This document shows positions 52,185 to 64,000 of a stretch of DNA of 64,000 nt, piece after piece. The position numbers were made by a program, and so were the translations under genes. Origin of the DNA: Camelus bactrianus (lineage: Eukaryota; Chordata; Mammalia; Artiodactyla; Camelidae); assembly GCF_048773025.1 (NCBI RefSeq), contig NC_133548.1, positions 29,822,001-29,886,000 on the forward strand. The letters run 5' to 3'. Every line of letters begins with the position of its first letter. Position 1 is the first letter of the stretch. The notes under the pieces are model-generated. The model searched no databases, was not told the DNA's origin, and worked only from the letters and a program-made list of their open reading frames with translations.

Positions 52185-52440
52185 TCATCATTAATTGAGG
52201 CCCTACTAAGTGTCAGACAACACAGACTCACTTTACCTACTTCATCTCATTGACTCCCCATTGGTGACTAGGAGGTAGGTATCACTTTCCCTATTTTACA
52301 AATGAGAAAGCAGTCCTGGGATATGATGGTGCTCAGGTTACGTTATGAAACCAGTAAGTGGCAAAGCCAGGATTCAACAAGAAAACTGTGACTTGGTAGT
52401 CTGAGCTCCTTCTACTACGCACACTGCTCCCTTGGTGACT
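52185..52440 (-). repeat. MIR
   Basis: TATTTTACAAATGAGAAAGCAG and AGTAAGTGGCAAAGCCAGGATTC are reverse MIR core. Confidence 0.85.
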
Positions 52441-52449
52441 ATAAGCCTG

Positions 52450-55400
52450 GAGAACCCAGCCAGAGAAGGAGCCCCAGAGTTCTGACGCTGAATAAAGACG
52501 CAGTAGGGCCACTCTGTGCTAACAAGGCTACTCTATAACGTGCAGAGTATGGGTACACTGGTGGCAATGGGTAGCCCCTGAAGAAAGTAATGTTTACTTT
52601 TGAAATGTTTCCATCACCTTTTAGCAGTAGCCCTCAGTCCCTTCCTGGCTTTTATTTCTTTTTTCTTTTTTTTTCTTTTTTGATGGAACTGGAAGGGAAG
52701 ATAAAAAGGTACAGTGAACTCTTACTGTGCCAGGCCCTAATTAGTACAGAGACATGCCTGTAAAATATTCTGAATCTATGAACAGCTTGAAGGCTTACTA
52801 TCACTTAGAAATTAGTGAAAAAGAAATGCATGAAAACAATGCAAAAGTTTTGTGTGATCATAAATATGAAACTCTGTATCCTCTTGTATATTTTTACAAT
52901 TACATCCAAAATTTCTTTTCATTAGATATGTTAATAGTGTCAAAGGATATAATTTCTAGTGTAATATAAAAACTGACATTTTAAAATTAACTTTCATATT
53001 AGTCTTCTATGCCTAACTCATATCCCTTTAAGATAAATACTTTCAATAAGCGCCTTTACATATTGCAAAGTTTTAATTGTTCCATATTATCTTTAAATCT
53101 ATTTCTTTTCTTTTTACCTCAGAATATTATTCTTTATATTTATGCCCAAAAATGTTTATTGATTATCTTGCCATACTTCTCTGAAACAAAACAGAAAGTA
53201 CACATAGACACTGAAATAATTTAAGAAATTTTAAACATTAGAATGAACAAGAGACTCTGCCTTTAAAAAACAATCTGGATTGAGTTATCATTACAACGAA
53301 TTAAATAATAGAATTCATTCCAAAGTTTAATGAATATTAAACATAAAATCTAAGATTTTACTATAAACACGTCTCTTAAGATGTTAAGTCAACAGGCTTT
53401 CTGTTTGTTTTTCAATTGGTCCAGGTATCCAAGGTCACTTACCATGTCTTACTACAATAAGATAGGTTTCAGCATCAACTCTATTTTAATTTTTGGTTTT
53501 TACAAGGATACTTAGTGAGAAAATACGTTTACTGAAACGTGTAGATAAGAGTCCAAGAGGTTCTGTCATAGTTGTGTAACTCACCTCTTTGAACTATGCC
53601 TGAATTAAAGTCTGTGTGTCACTTATCAGATCTGTAACCTTCCTTAGACGTCCAGTTATATATGTATGCATGACTCGTACATGTTACATCAAAACTTCTG
53701 CTTAACAAAGAGCATTGTCTTAGAATGTCCTTAGCACCAAAATGGAGTGTTTAATCTTTCTAGAAAGTTATAGTTAAATGAAGAAGGCCTTATTATAACA
53801 CCATATGACTTAGGTAAAAAGATAAGCTTGTGTGCTAAATGATTGTCAGCATTCATGAGAACAATCCCTCTACTGTCCTCTAAGAGAATACTGAAAACTG
53901 CTACCATCCCTAAGTAAATTTTCCAGTCACCAATTTCCATTGTATTTATAAAGACTATCATTTAAATATCCTCAAGTAATATAACCATGATGTTACTTTA
54001 TTTTTAACCAAGTATTTCTTTATTGCTTCAAGTGTCCATACTCCTAAGAGGAAACAAAACATAAATTCAATTTCTATCCTGTTTCAAACTCATAACCTGC
54101 TATTAATGAATCTGACCTATGAAAACAAATTCCCTGTGTGTGACATCAGTATCCGGCATGTGATGCTATAGGATTTGTAAAAGAAGTTACCATTTTGGAT
54201 CCAGAACAATGTTTTGGTTTTAGCTGAGGCATGGTCCCAAACTACATTCTGGTTCTGTTTCCAGATCCATTAGTGACAATGATGTGATTTCATGTTCTGG
54301 AAGCTCTACTGGTCAGTGGTTTCAGAAAAAGAGGTGGTGGTTCTTCTTCCATTACATATTGTGAGGCTTAATTAATGGGTGTAAAGCAATTGGAGAGTGT
54401 CCAATAAAAGCCTCCACCGAAGGTGAATACCCCCAGAATTACGTAAGCACTGCACAATGTGTCATCTCAGCTGGTTCGGCTGATTAAATCGTCAAGTCAT
54501 TGTCCTTAATTGTTGAGTTCCTCTGGAGAAACAAGGTCCAAAATGGAACTGGTCTTACCTAGAACATGGTGTATACCTGGAGATGCATCTCAGCAAGATG
54601 TGTGTGTTTGGTGAGAAATTGCTTTTTAACTCCAATTCAGGTGCTTTCAGAGCTGTCTGATCACAACTAAAGCAAGCTCAGTAATAAGTGAGGTATTAAA
54701 TTTATGCATAGTTTTCATTTTACAACTTGACGTCCAAATGAGCTCATGACAGGGAGGGTAAACAAGGTTTATCTCTAGGGTCAGTTCTAATCAACTGGTT
54801 ATGATTGTCAGGAGGCCAATACTGAAAAGGATTCTGAGGCCAAAGCTGGGGTCTTCAGAAAAGAGGGTCATTGAACTCTGACTCTTGTGGCAGTGATAGC
54901 AGAGATCTGTAGCAAAAGTGCATTGTAATTCCTATGCCTGTGAGGCCATAATTACTGTGGTCAAGTGGAAAGTAGTAATGATATTCATACACGTATCTAG
55001 GAAAATCCCTAAGGGTATGGTACACCAATCCTGCCAAGTCATGTTCAGTTCTCAAAGTACAGACAAAACACTTCTCTCAGTTGGATTCTTTCCTAGTAAC
55101 AGGCAAATCTAAAAATACCAACTGAATTTTAAGCTATTGCTCAGTAACAGGTTGTTTGATCAAATTTAGCTAGCTTTTCTTCATATCAGTGCAGACACAG
55201 TTTAAATATCCTTTGAGTGAATATTTTTTAAGGGTTGACTTAATTTCTAATCAAACTCTGAAGGGCCTTTGGGCTTCAGAAAAGTTAAAACTATAGAATT
55301 ACCTTGTTCTTTCTTGGGGCCAATTAACTGGGCAGATTCTTTGCATTCAGTTGAAGTCCCTGAACCTTAGCTAAAGTTTCATTTTCTCGCTCAGCAGTTG

Positions 55401-55865
55401 GAAACCTATCTCTCTGCGCAACAGAAACTAAGCCTGAACCTCAGGAGCACAGAGCGAAGCAGACCTTGGCGCCGGTTCCCCCCAGTCTGATGTGCAGACT
55501 ACCCCAGAAAGTGCAGTTTCACCCTTATCCCTTTCAAAAGCCATGAAAGGAAGTGGAGGAAGTATGCCAGGTTGTTACTCAACTCTAGCATTTAATCAAG
55601 CATTACCCGGGCTCCTCAGAAATTCTCCAGCCTCTAAATTGAGAGTGGAAACAAAGGGAACACAGGATGGAAACTACTTAACTGAGCCGACTCCCAGGAT
55701 TACTCAGGATCATGCGGCCACTCTCAGGCAGGGCACAGTTATTCCCTGAACTTCTGAAAGTCAGCAAGAAATCCCACCTCAGTCCTAATGATGATTTCTG
55801 ACTTAACATGTCTCACAGCATCCTCAAGGATCCAATACACACTAAGTCACTTTGTGTTAAGTGTG
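52450..55865. other. Intronic stretch with no recognised gene or repeat
   Basis: T-rich near 52660. The interval 54000-55800 is more complex and contains a few CpGs near 55455-55475 and an 85-codon chance-length open frame, but no splice-bounded coding block or repeat family that I can name. Confidence 0.4.
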
Positions 55866-55867
55866 AC

Positions 55868-55875
55868 TTTTTATT

Positions 55876-55922
<47 letters not shown>

Positions 55923-56110
55923 TTATTGATGTATACCCAGTTTACAACCCTGTGTTCATTTCTGGTGCACAGCATAGTGATTCAGATATACATATATATT
56001 ATTTCACATTCCTTTTCATTATAGGTTATTACAAGGTATTGAATATTATTCCCTGTGCTACACAGTAGGACTTTGTTGTTTATCTATTTTATGTATAGTA
56101 GTTAGGATCC
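55868..56110 (-). repeat. 5'-truncated L1 with (TTTA)n tail expansion
   Basis: A (TTTA)12-like run at 55873-55923 leads into TTATTGATGTATACCCAGTT, TTACAAGGTATTGAATATT and CTACACAGTAGGACTTTG, the antisense L1 3' end. The microsatellite has grown from the poly(A) tail. It lies 0.5 kb upstream of the candidate MUC15 exon. Confidence 0.85.
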
Positions 56111-56589
56111 CTCCACCCCTGTGACTTTCTATAAAACCGATGTCAGTGCACTGTAGATGACACTAAATGACCCCACCACACTCTCTCCATGAAGGTTTTA
56201 AGTAAACAAACAGGGCATCCCCACTACGGGAAAGACTTGTTTATGAGTTGGGAGAACAGCACGGGACTGGCACAGAGCAACAGGTGCAGGATCTGATTCA
56301 TTCTGATTTCCTCACCTGCAAGGGAGGAACCTGGCATGTGTCAGAAATTCCTGGTATACCAGGGGCCATTACTAAAGTCTTTGTCTTTTTTCCCTCCCCC
56401 AACTTAAGGCAAGAAATGGATGTCCTTTGTTTGCCAACACTCAGGAGAACTAGCCTGCCCTGAAGTCAAAACAACCAACCTATGAAAGCTGGAGGGTTGG
56501 GCTTTTTTCTTTCTTTTTTTCAAAGGTCTGAATGAGGTGATGCTGACAGCTGAGAAGCAGGTCAGTCAAGTTTTGGGCGCTCTATTACA

Positions 56590-56761
56590 CAAGCAAGACA
56601 CAGCCAGTCCCACTTAATTTTGTTTCTCTGGCACCCTCACGCTCAGTGGGACATCGGGACACCTAACCCATCTGCCTTCTTGAATGCACGGCGACGCATT
56701 CAAGCCAGGACAGCTGTGATGTATTTCAGTTCCTGTTTGTAAACACTCCCTAGACTTGAAG
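56590..56761 (+). other. MUC15: Candidate noncoding first exon of MUC15
   Basis: The segment ends GAAG followed by GTAAGTG, a perfect splice donor, on the MUC15 strand 6.2 kb upstream of the MUC15 coding exon. It holds a local cluster of CpGs, unusual in this CpG-poor window, and no TATA box is evident upstream. Its 5' edge is a guess. MUC15 in other mammals has a leading noncoding exon (family knowledge). Alternatively it is a chance donor in a conserved intronic element. Confidence 0.4.
56679..56704 (+). other. Perfect 9-bp inverted repeat (hairpin) in candidate MUC15 leader
   Basis: CTTGAATGC at 56679-56687 and GCATTCAAG at 56696-56704 are exact reverse complements around an 8-base GC-rich loop ACGGCGAC with three CpGs. 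In RNA it would form a stem-loop about 57 bases before the predicted donor. Confidence 0.6.
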
Positions 56762-56789
56762 GTAAGTGTGTCCTGGATTACATAGGATC

Positions 56790-56840
56790 CTTCCCTCTTC
56801 CCCTCTCTCTCTGTCTCTCTCTCTCTGTTTCTTTCTCACT
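56790..56840. repeat. CT-rich simple repeat
   Basis: A (CT)n-like run directly after the candidate MUC15 donor. 56840-60600 is otherwise unassigned apart from the two reverse CTCF-like motifs. Confidence 0.8.
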
Positions 56841-59570
56841 TATGTACCAAAGAAAATCAAAGCAGGTTGAACTTTTGACAGAACAGTCTGGCAAGTACCT
56901 GCAGAGACTCTTGTAAAGACAGGTAGTTGTTTCATCAAGTAATTACCTTCAAAATGAGCACTTGCACTGAGTTCACTTTAAGAATTATTGCCAAATTTGC
57001 TTTATGATGAAACCTGCTGAAGAGTTAAATAAAACCCTTGCCTAAAATGTACATGAGTACAAGAGAGTTTCCTTAAGTCAAATCTTAGTAAAAGTTTCAA
57101 AATGTTTAAAGTGGAAGTGACTGCATGAATATAAGTTGAATACTTAGATTTAAATTATGCATTTGGCTTAAAGAGCAATATAATATGATAGCTTTTGAAA
57201 AACAATCTACTTAATACAATGAATTACAAGCTCCCATATATCTCTTCTAAAGATTTTCTTAATTAGAAATTGACAAAATGTTGTGTATATAATTATTTTA
57301 CTTTGCATGCTACGTGTCCATGTACAGCGCTTGTTGGCAATCTGAAAGTCTAAGCCAGCTGTTGCAGGAGACACCCCATAGAATAAAGATACGGGTGAAG
57401 TTTCTTAAAATTATTTTCAACTTGTGGCTGTGAAAGGCTTCTTTTACTAAAGGGATGTTGTTTTACTGTTTACCACTTTCTAGTCGATCCACGGCAGCTA
57501 TTCGGCTGTTTCCATGGACAGTGAAACAAGATAGAAGGACAGAATTCCCATGTTTGGGAATTTGGGTCCAGAATATTTCCTTTGGAGACACAGTCTTACT
57601 AAGCTTAACACTCTTCCACTTAATTATCTCAGCACCGATGTTTATGACTGAGAGTGCCCAGGTTAGCAGGAAGTAGGACATGCTACACAATTTCCTAGGC
57701 TTATGCATCCCCCAGCCCTTTAATGAGAATGATGCTCACCAAATTTGATATTTGGTGTTATATTTCCCGAAGGAGAGTCATGTTTTTCTTTTTATTTGTT
57801 TCTTTCTTTTAAAATCAAATAAAGATATGCCTAGAGTCCTCAGGTATAAACATACCTTCTGACTAGTCTTCTCACCCTTTCAAAACCCTCTCATAGGAGA
57901 GGCATTTCTAGAAGCATAATTCCTTATATCTTCCCTTACGGTGGCCCTTTCATTTAGGGAAAGCAAAATACTGTCCAAGATTGGAAAGGCCACTCAGAGT
58001 AACTCAGAGAACTCCACGTTAGACTGAGTTTCCTATGACAAAGACAAACAAAATTCAACTGCCCTAATTTGTAGCTAGAGATCTGTAACAAAAACTATTC
58101 CAGGCAGCTGAGAGGGAAGAAGCACAGTGTATATTCTTTAGTTATTCTGCTACAGAAACATGTTTTTATATCATCCCCGGTGTACCTAAACTGATGTTTT
58201 TATTTAAATCTTCTGATTCGTTTAGAAAGACTGGCACTTCTCTTCTCTGGGGTGGGCTGATTCTCTGACACAGACCAGGGTACCTCCTTATTTTTTAAGC
58301 TTGATGTAAAATGGGAATGACTCAGTTACAACAGGAAGGCTGGGCAGAATAATAACTTTACGAACTTAAGAAGGAGCAATATTATACACAGTGAATGTGA
58401 ATTTGCTTCCCTTAATGGCCACAGTTCCCCTGCCCCACCCCTGCCGCCGCCCCACCACCTCCTGCAGCCCCGTATACAAAAGAAGTAATAGGAAATCACT
58501 TTTTAGTGCCAACACCAAAGACAGGGGAGAAAATAGTGTTCATTTTCTTTGTATAGAGGAATTATTTTTTAAAAATAGTGAAATTCACACTCTGAAAGTC
58601 TTTTTTAAAGTCTAAGTATTAGAAACAATAAAAAGAATATATACAGAGAAACTTAGAATCTGTGTTTAAGGTATCACAAAGTGGATGGAAATCCTCCTCT
58701 CCTTCTGTTCTCTTTATAATCATTCTAATCTTAGACATCGTTCAAGTCTGTAATGATTTTGGCTCTGTTCCTATGAACTCAAAATTCCTCTGAGGAGTTT
58801 CCACCTAGGGGCAAGAAAAGCCAAAAAACTGGGGGAGAAATGATGCTAACCTAGTTCCCCTGGTTTTCTCTCTTGCTCTACAATTTCACTTTTCTTTCAC
58901 CCTCACATTCTGTCTGCCTCCACCAGGCACCTGGTTGACTGATGAACGTGGGAACTCACAGGCATGCCACCCATCCTCCAGTATAACTTTATACAACACA
59001 TATACAACATAGTGTAAATATCTTAACTCCAGAGGTAGAGAGAGACAAAGCAAAGTGTAAAGAATACAAATTTCTTTCTTTTATTGCCCTCTGTAGTTTC
59101 TGTATCGCCACCATTAAACTTCCCTGCTTACAACATGCTTTGTTCAATTCAGAATAGTGTCAGACGTAACCAAAATTGCCTCGTCCTTGTCCCAGCAAAA
59201 ACCTAGGGCTGGGGTCCGGAAGAGCTGATGACTTCAACTCCTCTGCTTCTGTCCCTTTAAGACAAAGAGATCTGAGTAAAAAGCATAACCTGGTTCTCTT
59301 AGAAGCCAGAGAGAAGAAGCAGAGTGGTCCCCAGCTGCCATGCTGGGGCAACAGGAACAAATCAGTACCCACAAACACCTTACCCACAACTGTATTAATT
59401 CTGGAATAAACTGCAAATAGTATTCACAACAAACCGTGCTACCCCTCTTCCTTTTCTCTCTTTTCCCTGGAAATACATTATAGGCAGTAACAGAATGCTT
59501 GGCTCATTGAGGGCGTTGGTATCTTTGGTTTTCAAGTTACAATCAAAAGCTGGGTGAAGGGTAGAGAGAT

Positions 59571-59582
59571 CCCCCTGGTGGT
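59571..59582 (-). promoter_or_regulatory. CTCF-like motif, reverse
   Basis: On the minus strand the core reads ACCACCAGGGGG, a perfect CTCF core, though the following bases (ATC) depart from the usual CGC. It lies in the putative first intron of MUC15, convergent with the site at 10038. Confidence 0.45.
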
Positions 59583-59736
59583 TCCATGTTACAGGCAAAG
59601 TGAAGCAGGAACAACAAAACTCACTTTGTTGACTCCTGGTATGTGGATTCCCATTACATGCAGGGAGCAAAAGCTCTACGCCACGTTCCTCGTGCAACAT
59701 TATGAGAAAATTAGAACAGGTGAGGGTTGTTTCTGT

Positions 59737-59751
59737 ACCCCCTCTGGTGAC
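59737..59751 (-). promoter_or_regulatory. CTCF-like motif, reverse, second copy
   Basis: The minus strand reads TCACCAGAGGGGGTA. It is a weaker match than the one 165 bases to its left but has the same orientation, so the two could act as a pair. Confidence 0.35.
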
Positions 59752-60339
59752 CACTTCATTAGGAAGAGAAAATAACCAGAAAGTCTAGGTATAGGGAAAG
59801 CAAATCAAACTCCCTAATGTTATGACAGGTGGCCAAGTACAATGAATAAACGAATCAGACCACTGGCAGTAGATAATGAAAAAGGCTACAAAGTTTGCTA
59901 TGAACTTGACAGAGTTCACAGGAAAGAGCTGTTTCTGAAAAGGTATATGTAAGTATTTTTTAAACAAAACTGAATAGTATTTTAAATGTGCTATGTGAGG
60001 TAACAGTTTAAAGAAATGTTAGTGAACTACAGGTCCTGGGGATAATCACTCCTGTTTTATTAATCTATAAATTGCATAGTGACAGTGTCTGTCCAGAAAC
60101 GATGGAGACAATTACTGGGATTTTTTAAAGTAGGATAGAAATGTGTTGAGTATGTTTAAGAAAAAATTAAGTTAGAAGTCCCTATTTTTCCACTGTTTAA
60201 AAATATAAGATTATCAACTGCTCTGGTTAAAATAATAAAGTTTGGAGAACCTGTGCTAAGAAAATGCTTGAAGGAAAAAGTTCTAAAAGATAACAGGGTA
60301 CTAAATTCTATAGGATGAGTGATTACTAGCTTTTAATGC

Positions 60340-60540
60340 CAACCTTTGAATCCTAACCTGATCTTTCAGCCACTAGCTATGTCTCCTTGAATACACTGTT
60401 TACATTTTTATGTCCCATTTCACATCCGTAAAATGGGATTAATAATCCCTTCCTCATTACTTGATTATTTTAAGAATTAAATGAGAAAACATGCAAAGCA
60501 TCTGATATAATAGATGCTTAAGAGTAATGTCTTCCAGCTA
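60340..60540 (+). repeat. MIR
   Basis: CCACTAGCTATGTCTCCTTG, CCGTAAAATGGGATTAATAATCC and AATAGATGCTTAAGAG follow MIR order. Confidence 0.75.
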
Positions 60541-60624
60541 TACAAACAATTTTTAAGATCTAAATGAATTGTCTTGATTATCACAGAAGAGTGAATGAAA
60601 TATAAATAAACTAATTATGACAAA

Positions 60625-61090
60625 TACAAACACCTGTATAATTCCTCCCACATCAAGACAGATTATCAGGAGCACAGACACCTGTTTCATGCTCACCCAA
60701 TCAATACTGTCTCCTCTCTTCCCACAAGTAACCACATCCTGACTTCTAACACTCTAGTTTGTTTTGCCTTTTTTTTTTAACTTTATCTACATGGAATCAC
60801 ACAGCACAACTGGCATTTTAAGCTCTGCATTATGTCTGTGATAATCACCCGTGTTACTGTACTAGCTCTAGTTTATTTTTCATGCACAAATATTTTGCAA
60901 TTTATCACCCAGTCTGTTACTGATGGGATGTTTAGGTTGGAGACACTTACAAATAATGCCCTTATGAATGGTCTTGTATGTCTGCCTGCTTGCTTTTTAA
61001 GTAGAATTTTCTTAAGTGATAGGCACAGGGCATGGAAATTATTCTGTTCCTTAAACCTTAGAAATTCACAGGCATCTACAGCTTTTGAAG
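60625..61090. repeat. Old L1 3' fragment
   Basis: CACAAGTAACCACATCCTGAC, CTACATGGAATCACACAGCAC and GGATGTTTAGGTTGGAGAC are old L1M text, probably antisense. Confidence 0.65.
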
Positions 61091-61494
61091 AAAACTATTA
61101 TATTAAGATGTGTTATAGATATGTTTAAGTTGTACCACCATGTAAGAAATCATTAAGCAAGGAGGCAGGTACTTAAAACCAAGCAATAATCACAAGGACT
61201 ATTTAGAGGCTCCTTAGACCCTAATGAAAAATCATGAAGTTAGAAAATTCTGTGAAAATTTCTGGGAGAGCTTTTAAGAAATGGCAAGTAACGCTGAATC
61301 TAATAATCACAGTTGCACCTCCTCCCTTTTCTTATCTCAGTCATTCTGGAGGTTTTTAGTGAAAAATAAGCTCTAAGGTCTGATTCAAAGAATACAAAGT
61401 CAGTTCTCAGATTTTACTGTTTGAGGAGAAATAGTCTAATGTTTTTTAAAGAATTATTTTTCCATTTAAAAACACTTTAAATTTTATCACTCAT

Positions 61495-61900
61495 TTAGGT
61501 TGGAGTCAGTAGACCTGGGTTTCAATGCTGCCTTTTCCATTCATTAGCTTCCATTATTGGCCACTCTGAACTTCAGTTTCTTCATTTGCAAAATGGGGAT
61601 AATACAAGCTACTCTTTTTGTCTCACAGGATCAGTGTGAGAATCAAATGAGATGATATTATAAATTGTAAGGCATTTATAGACATATTATTATAGTCTAA
61701 AATAAGAAATGTAAGTTAATGTCTATTAACTGCTTACTTTAGATCAGATATTGTTTAGAGTACTTCTACTTAAATCATTTCATTTAGTTTGGAGAACACT
61801 GTGAAGTCAGTATGATTATTATGATATTGATAAAGCAACTGCTTAATATACTGATTTTTTTTCATATATTATTCATGATAGAAGCCAGAATTACAATATA
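61495..61900. repeat. MIR pair, forward then reverse
   Basis: Forward: AGTAGACCTGGGTTTCAATGC and CATTTGCAAAATGGGGATAAT to 61690. A second, reverse-looking MIR piece runs 61725-61900. Confidence 0.7.
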
Positions 61901-61964
61901 AATATAATTGTAAAACCTTTTCCCCATAGCCTTCTATCTATGAATTGTGGCACTTCCATACTTA

Positions 61965-62110
61965 AAAGGCAGAATGATGTGGCTGGAGTAGAGGTCAGAA
62001 CCATGGTTTCAAACCCCAACTCTGCCACTGTCTAGTTAGGTAATTTTTTCCACACATACTCCCAACTAGATTCTTCATTTCTACAGTAAGAAATTACAGT
62101 GAAAGAATCC
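61965..62110 (+). repeat. MIR core
   Basis: GGTTTCAAACCCCAACTCTGCC, ACTGTCTAGTTAGGTAA. Confidence 0.65.
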
Positions 62111-62515
62111 TAAAATCGAAAACTATTTCTGACTTTATGTAATATGGAATTAATAGGAAAAAGTGCAACATAAAGTAAAAATATTGTTTAAAAAAATGTT
62201 GAGTTCAAATTAAAGAAACTCAAATTAGGAACTAATAAAATGTTTTCAAGTTCATGATTGATTCACTTTAAAGTGATCCATTTAGTGTATAATCAATAAC
62301 ACCATTTTCATAACAAATATTTCAAATTACATCTCTATAAAGAACATGTTTTCTTAAATAGGTTGAAGAAATGAGCCAGCTCTACATGCTCTATATTTAT
62401 GATACTTAAAAATTTTTACTTAGCATTTCATATGTGTGTGTATGTGTATTTCAGCCTTTCCCAAGTGAAATGAACTTTGAAATAGTAAAATAGTAGTGTC
62501 TGGCTTGACAAAGGA

Positions 62516-62530
62516 ATCAGAGAGAGAGAC

Positions 62531-62569
<39 letters not shown>

Positions 62570-62756
62570 GGAAGAAAAGAAAGAAAAGGAAGGAAGGAAG
62601 GTAGGAAGGAAGGAAGGAAGGAAGAAAGAAAGAAAGGAAGAAAGGAAGAAAGAAACAAAGAAACAAGAAAAGGAAAGGAAAGGAAAGGAAAGGAAAGGAA
62701 AGGAAAGGAAAGGAAAGAAAAGAAAAGAAAAGAAAAGAAAAGAAAAGAAAAGAAGA
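62516..62756 (+). repeat. Long polypurine tract: (GA)n, (GGAA)n, (GGAAA)n, (GAAAA)n
   Basis: About 240 bases almost entirely A and G, organised in zones of changing unit length. It ends ~208 bases before the MUC15 coding exon and explains the repetitive open frames on both strands here. Confidence 0.97.
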
Positions 62757-62963
62757 TTATAAAAAAATAGAACTCAGTGAGATAGAACTTAGTGACTCTG
62801 CTTTTAATAAAATCCAAAGAAAATTTTTGGAATAAAGAGTATGCTATTATCATCTCAGCATTATGTCTCTAGATTTTTTTTTTATCACTTTAAACATGTA
62901 GATCTATTAAAAAAAAAAACCCTCAGTACTTTAATAATTCCAATGGTTATTCTTTTCTTTCAG

Positions 62964-63692
62964 ATTCTCCTTATTAACACTGATATCAAGGAAGGAAGGC
63001 TACAATGTTGATCTCAGCCCAAATTGTGCTGATTTCAATTTTGTTTAGTTCACTGCTATTTGGAAGCCATGGGGAAGAAGGTCCAGAAATGAACACAACA
63101 CAAAGCACTGTAGAAGGCTTAAAAACAAGGGGAAATGTATCTGTGCCTTTGGAAAGTATAGCAAATTTAACCTCAGATAAAGAAAACAGAGAAACCTCCA
63201 ACCCCAAGGCAAGTAACTCCTCTCTTGGGGAGCCATCAAATAAAACCCACGGAACAGGTTTCTACCATAATCTGTCAACAGACAACCTTTCCAGGGGTCC
63301 GAGACCCACGCCCACATTTTCCCCGAGCCCTCCCTTGATCCATAGCTTTGTTTCTAAACTGCCTTGGAACTCATCTGTAGGGGATGAGAATCCTCTGCCA
63401 GCCTCAGCACCTCTCAATGCTACATCCACAGTATCTTCCAAAAACTTCACTTGGTCTGTGGTCAATGATACCATGAAAGCTCCGGACAACAGTTCCATGA
63501 CAGTCAGCAACCTCCCTGCAGCGCCAAACACCACTTCTGTGACCTCCATAATAACGGAATCAGACGGCTGGCCTACCACAACCGGAGACAGCTTGGTGGG
63601 GTTTACCCCCTATCCAGAAACAACTTTACAGCCCACCTTGAAATTCACCAACAACTCAAAAATCTTTCCAAATACATCAGACCCCCAAGAAG
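62964..63692 (+). CDS. MUC15: MUC15 coding exon: start codon, signal peptide and mucin ectodomain
   Basis: MUC15 is a small type I membrane mucin of epithelia, placenta and milk-fat membrane. The exon begins at 62964 after a pyrimidine-rich CAG acceptor. ATG is at 63005 with A at -3 and an in-frame TGA 24 bases upstream, which fixes the start within this exon. 229 codons plus one base follow to the GTAAAT donor at 63693. Residues 1-23 form a signal peptide (MLISAQIVLISILFSSLLFG). The rest is Ser/Thr/Pro-rich with many N-X-S/T sequons, for example NTT, NVS, NLT, NSS, NKT, NFT, NDT and NTS. It carries the blocks PPLIHSFVSK, NFTWS and TLQPTLKFTNNSK that I recognise from human MUC15. The membrane span and cytosolic tail are in later exons beyond 64000. 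It is nested on the opposite strand in an ANO3 intron. Confidence 0.95.
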
Positions 63693-64000
63693 GTAAATAT
63701 AAATGGATTTAACTTTCCTTTTGTGTGAAAGTGAATCTCCAAGCCATTACATCTAAGGACTGTGTACTAGAAGAAAAGGAGGAGACTGCAATTACACAGG
63801 GAGTTCTCACTTTGGCGGGGCAACCACGCTATGCACAGGGCACAGTGAAGGGATTTCAGGACGTAAGGCAGCATGTACCAGTAATTCCTGCGTGGGAATG
63901 TGATGAGACAGCGGGACAAAAATGAGTAGTAGGGTGAAAAGAAACAGAAACAGGCAGTGGTACAGTTTTCAGATACTGGGTGACAACATTTACTGCCTCT

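Noticed and set aside
55470-55485. Short GC-rich motif resembling a retroviral primer-binding site start
   Set aside because: Only about seven bases match and no flanking long terminal repeats or viral genes are visible.
62428-62853. 141-codon minus-strand frame of Phe/Leu/Ser/Pro runs and its 88-codon plus-strand partner
   Set aside because: Both are translations of the polypurine/polypyrimidine tract, not genes.
63717-63925. 66-codon plus-strand frame after the MUC15 exon
   Set aside because: It lies in the MUC15 intron beyond a good donor and lacks any match to the MUC15 membrane or tail segments.

Overview
This is an AT-rich, repeat-filled stretch of a mammalian nuclear genome. It holds no prokaryotic operons, CRISPR array or RNA gene cluster. 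The best clue to the host is a tRNA-derived SINE at 41736-41826 of the kind I know from camelids (camel, llama, alpaca), with an intact B box and target-site duplications. Three young-looking 5'-truncated L1 tails of the cetartiodactyl type agree with this. Exact species cannot be read from the window.

The minus strand carries the 3' half of ANO3 (anoctamin-3/TMEM16C). I could place 13 coding exons from 41316 down to the stop codon at 2517. All have GT-AG borders and compatible phases. They encode about 499 residues: the end of helix 2, helices 3 to 10 and the cytosolic C-terminus. The six acidic/amide residues that bind Ca2+ in TMEM16A are all present, spread over exons at 19.2 kb, 16.4 kb and 15.4 kb. 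The 5' half of the gene lies beyond 64000.

On the plus strand, inside the large ANO3 intron that starts at 41317, lies the beginning of MUC15. Its signal-peptide and mucin-domain exon is at 62964-63692. A candidate noncoding first exon ends at 56761 with a perfect donor. The rest of MUC15 is beyond the window. This opposite-strand nesting is the known mammalian ANO3/MUC15 arrangement.

Nearly everything else is intron or intergenic DNA filled with old L1M, L2 and MIR copies, a MER20 and a MER5-like hAT relic, and microsatellites. The unexplained signals most worth a look are: a strong forward CTCF-type motif at 10.0 kb facing two reverse ones at 59.6-59.8 kb; a hairpin in the candidate MUC15 leader; a 240-base polypurine tract just upstream of the MUC15 coding exon; an exon-like 68-base block at 39.3 kb; and a MIR split by an L1 with visible target-site duplications. 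I did not find a new biological system here.
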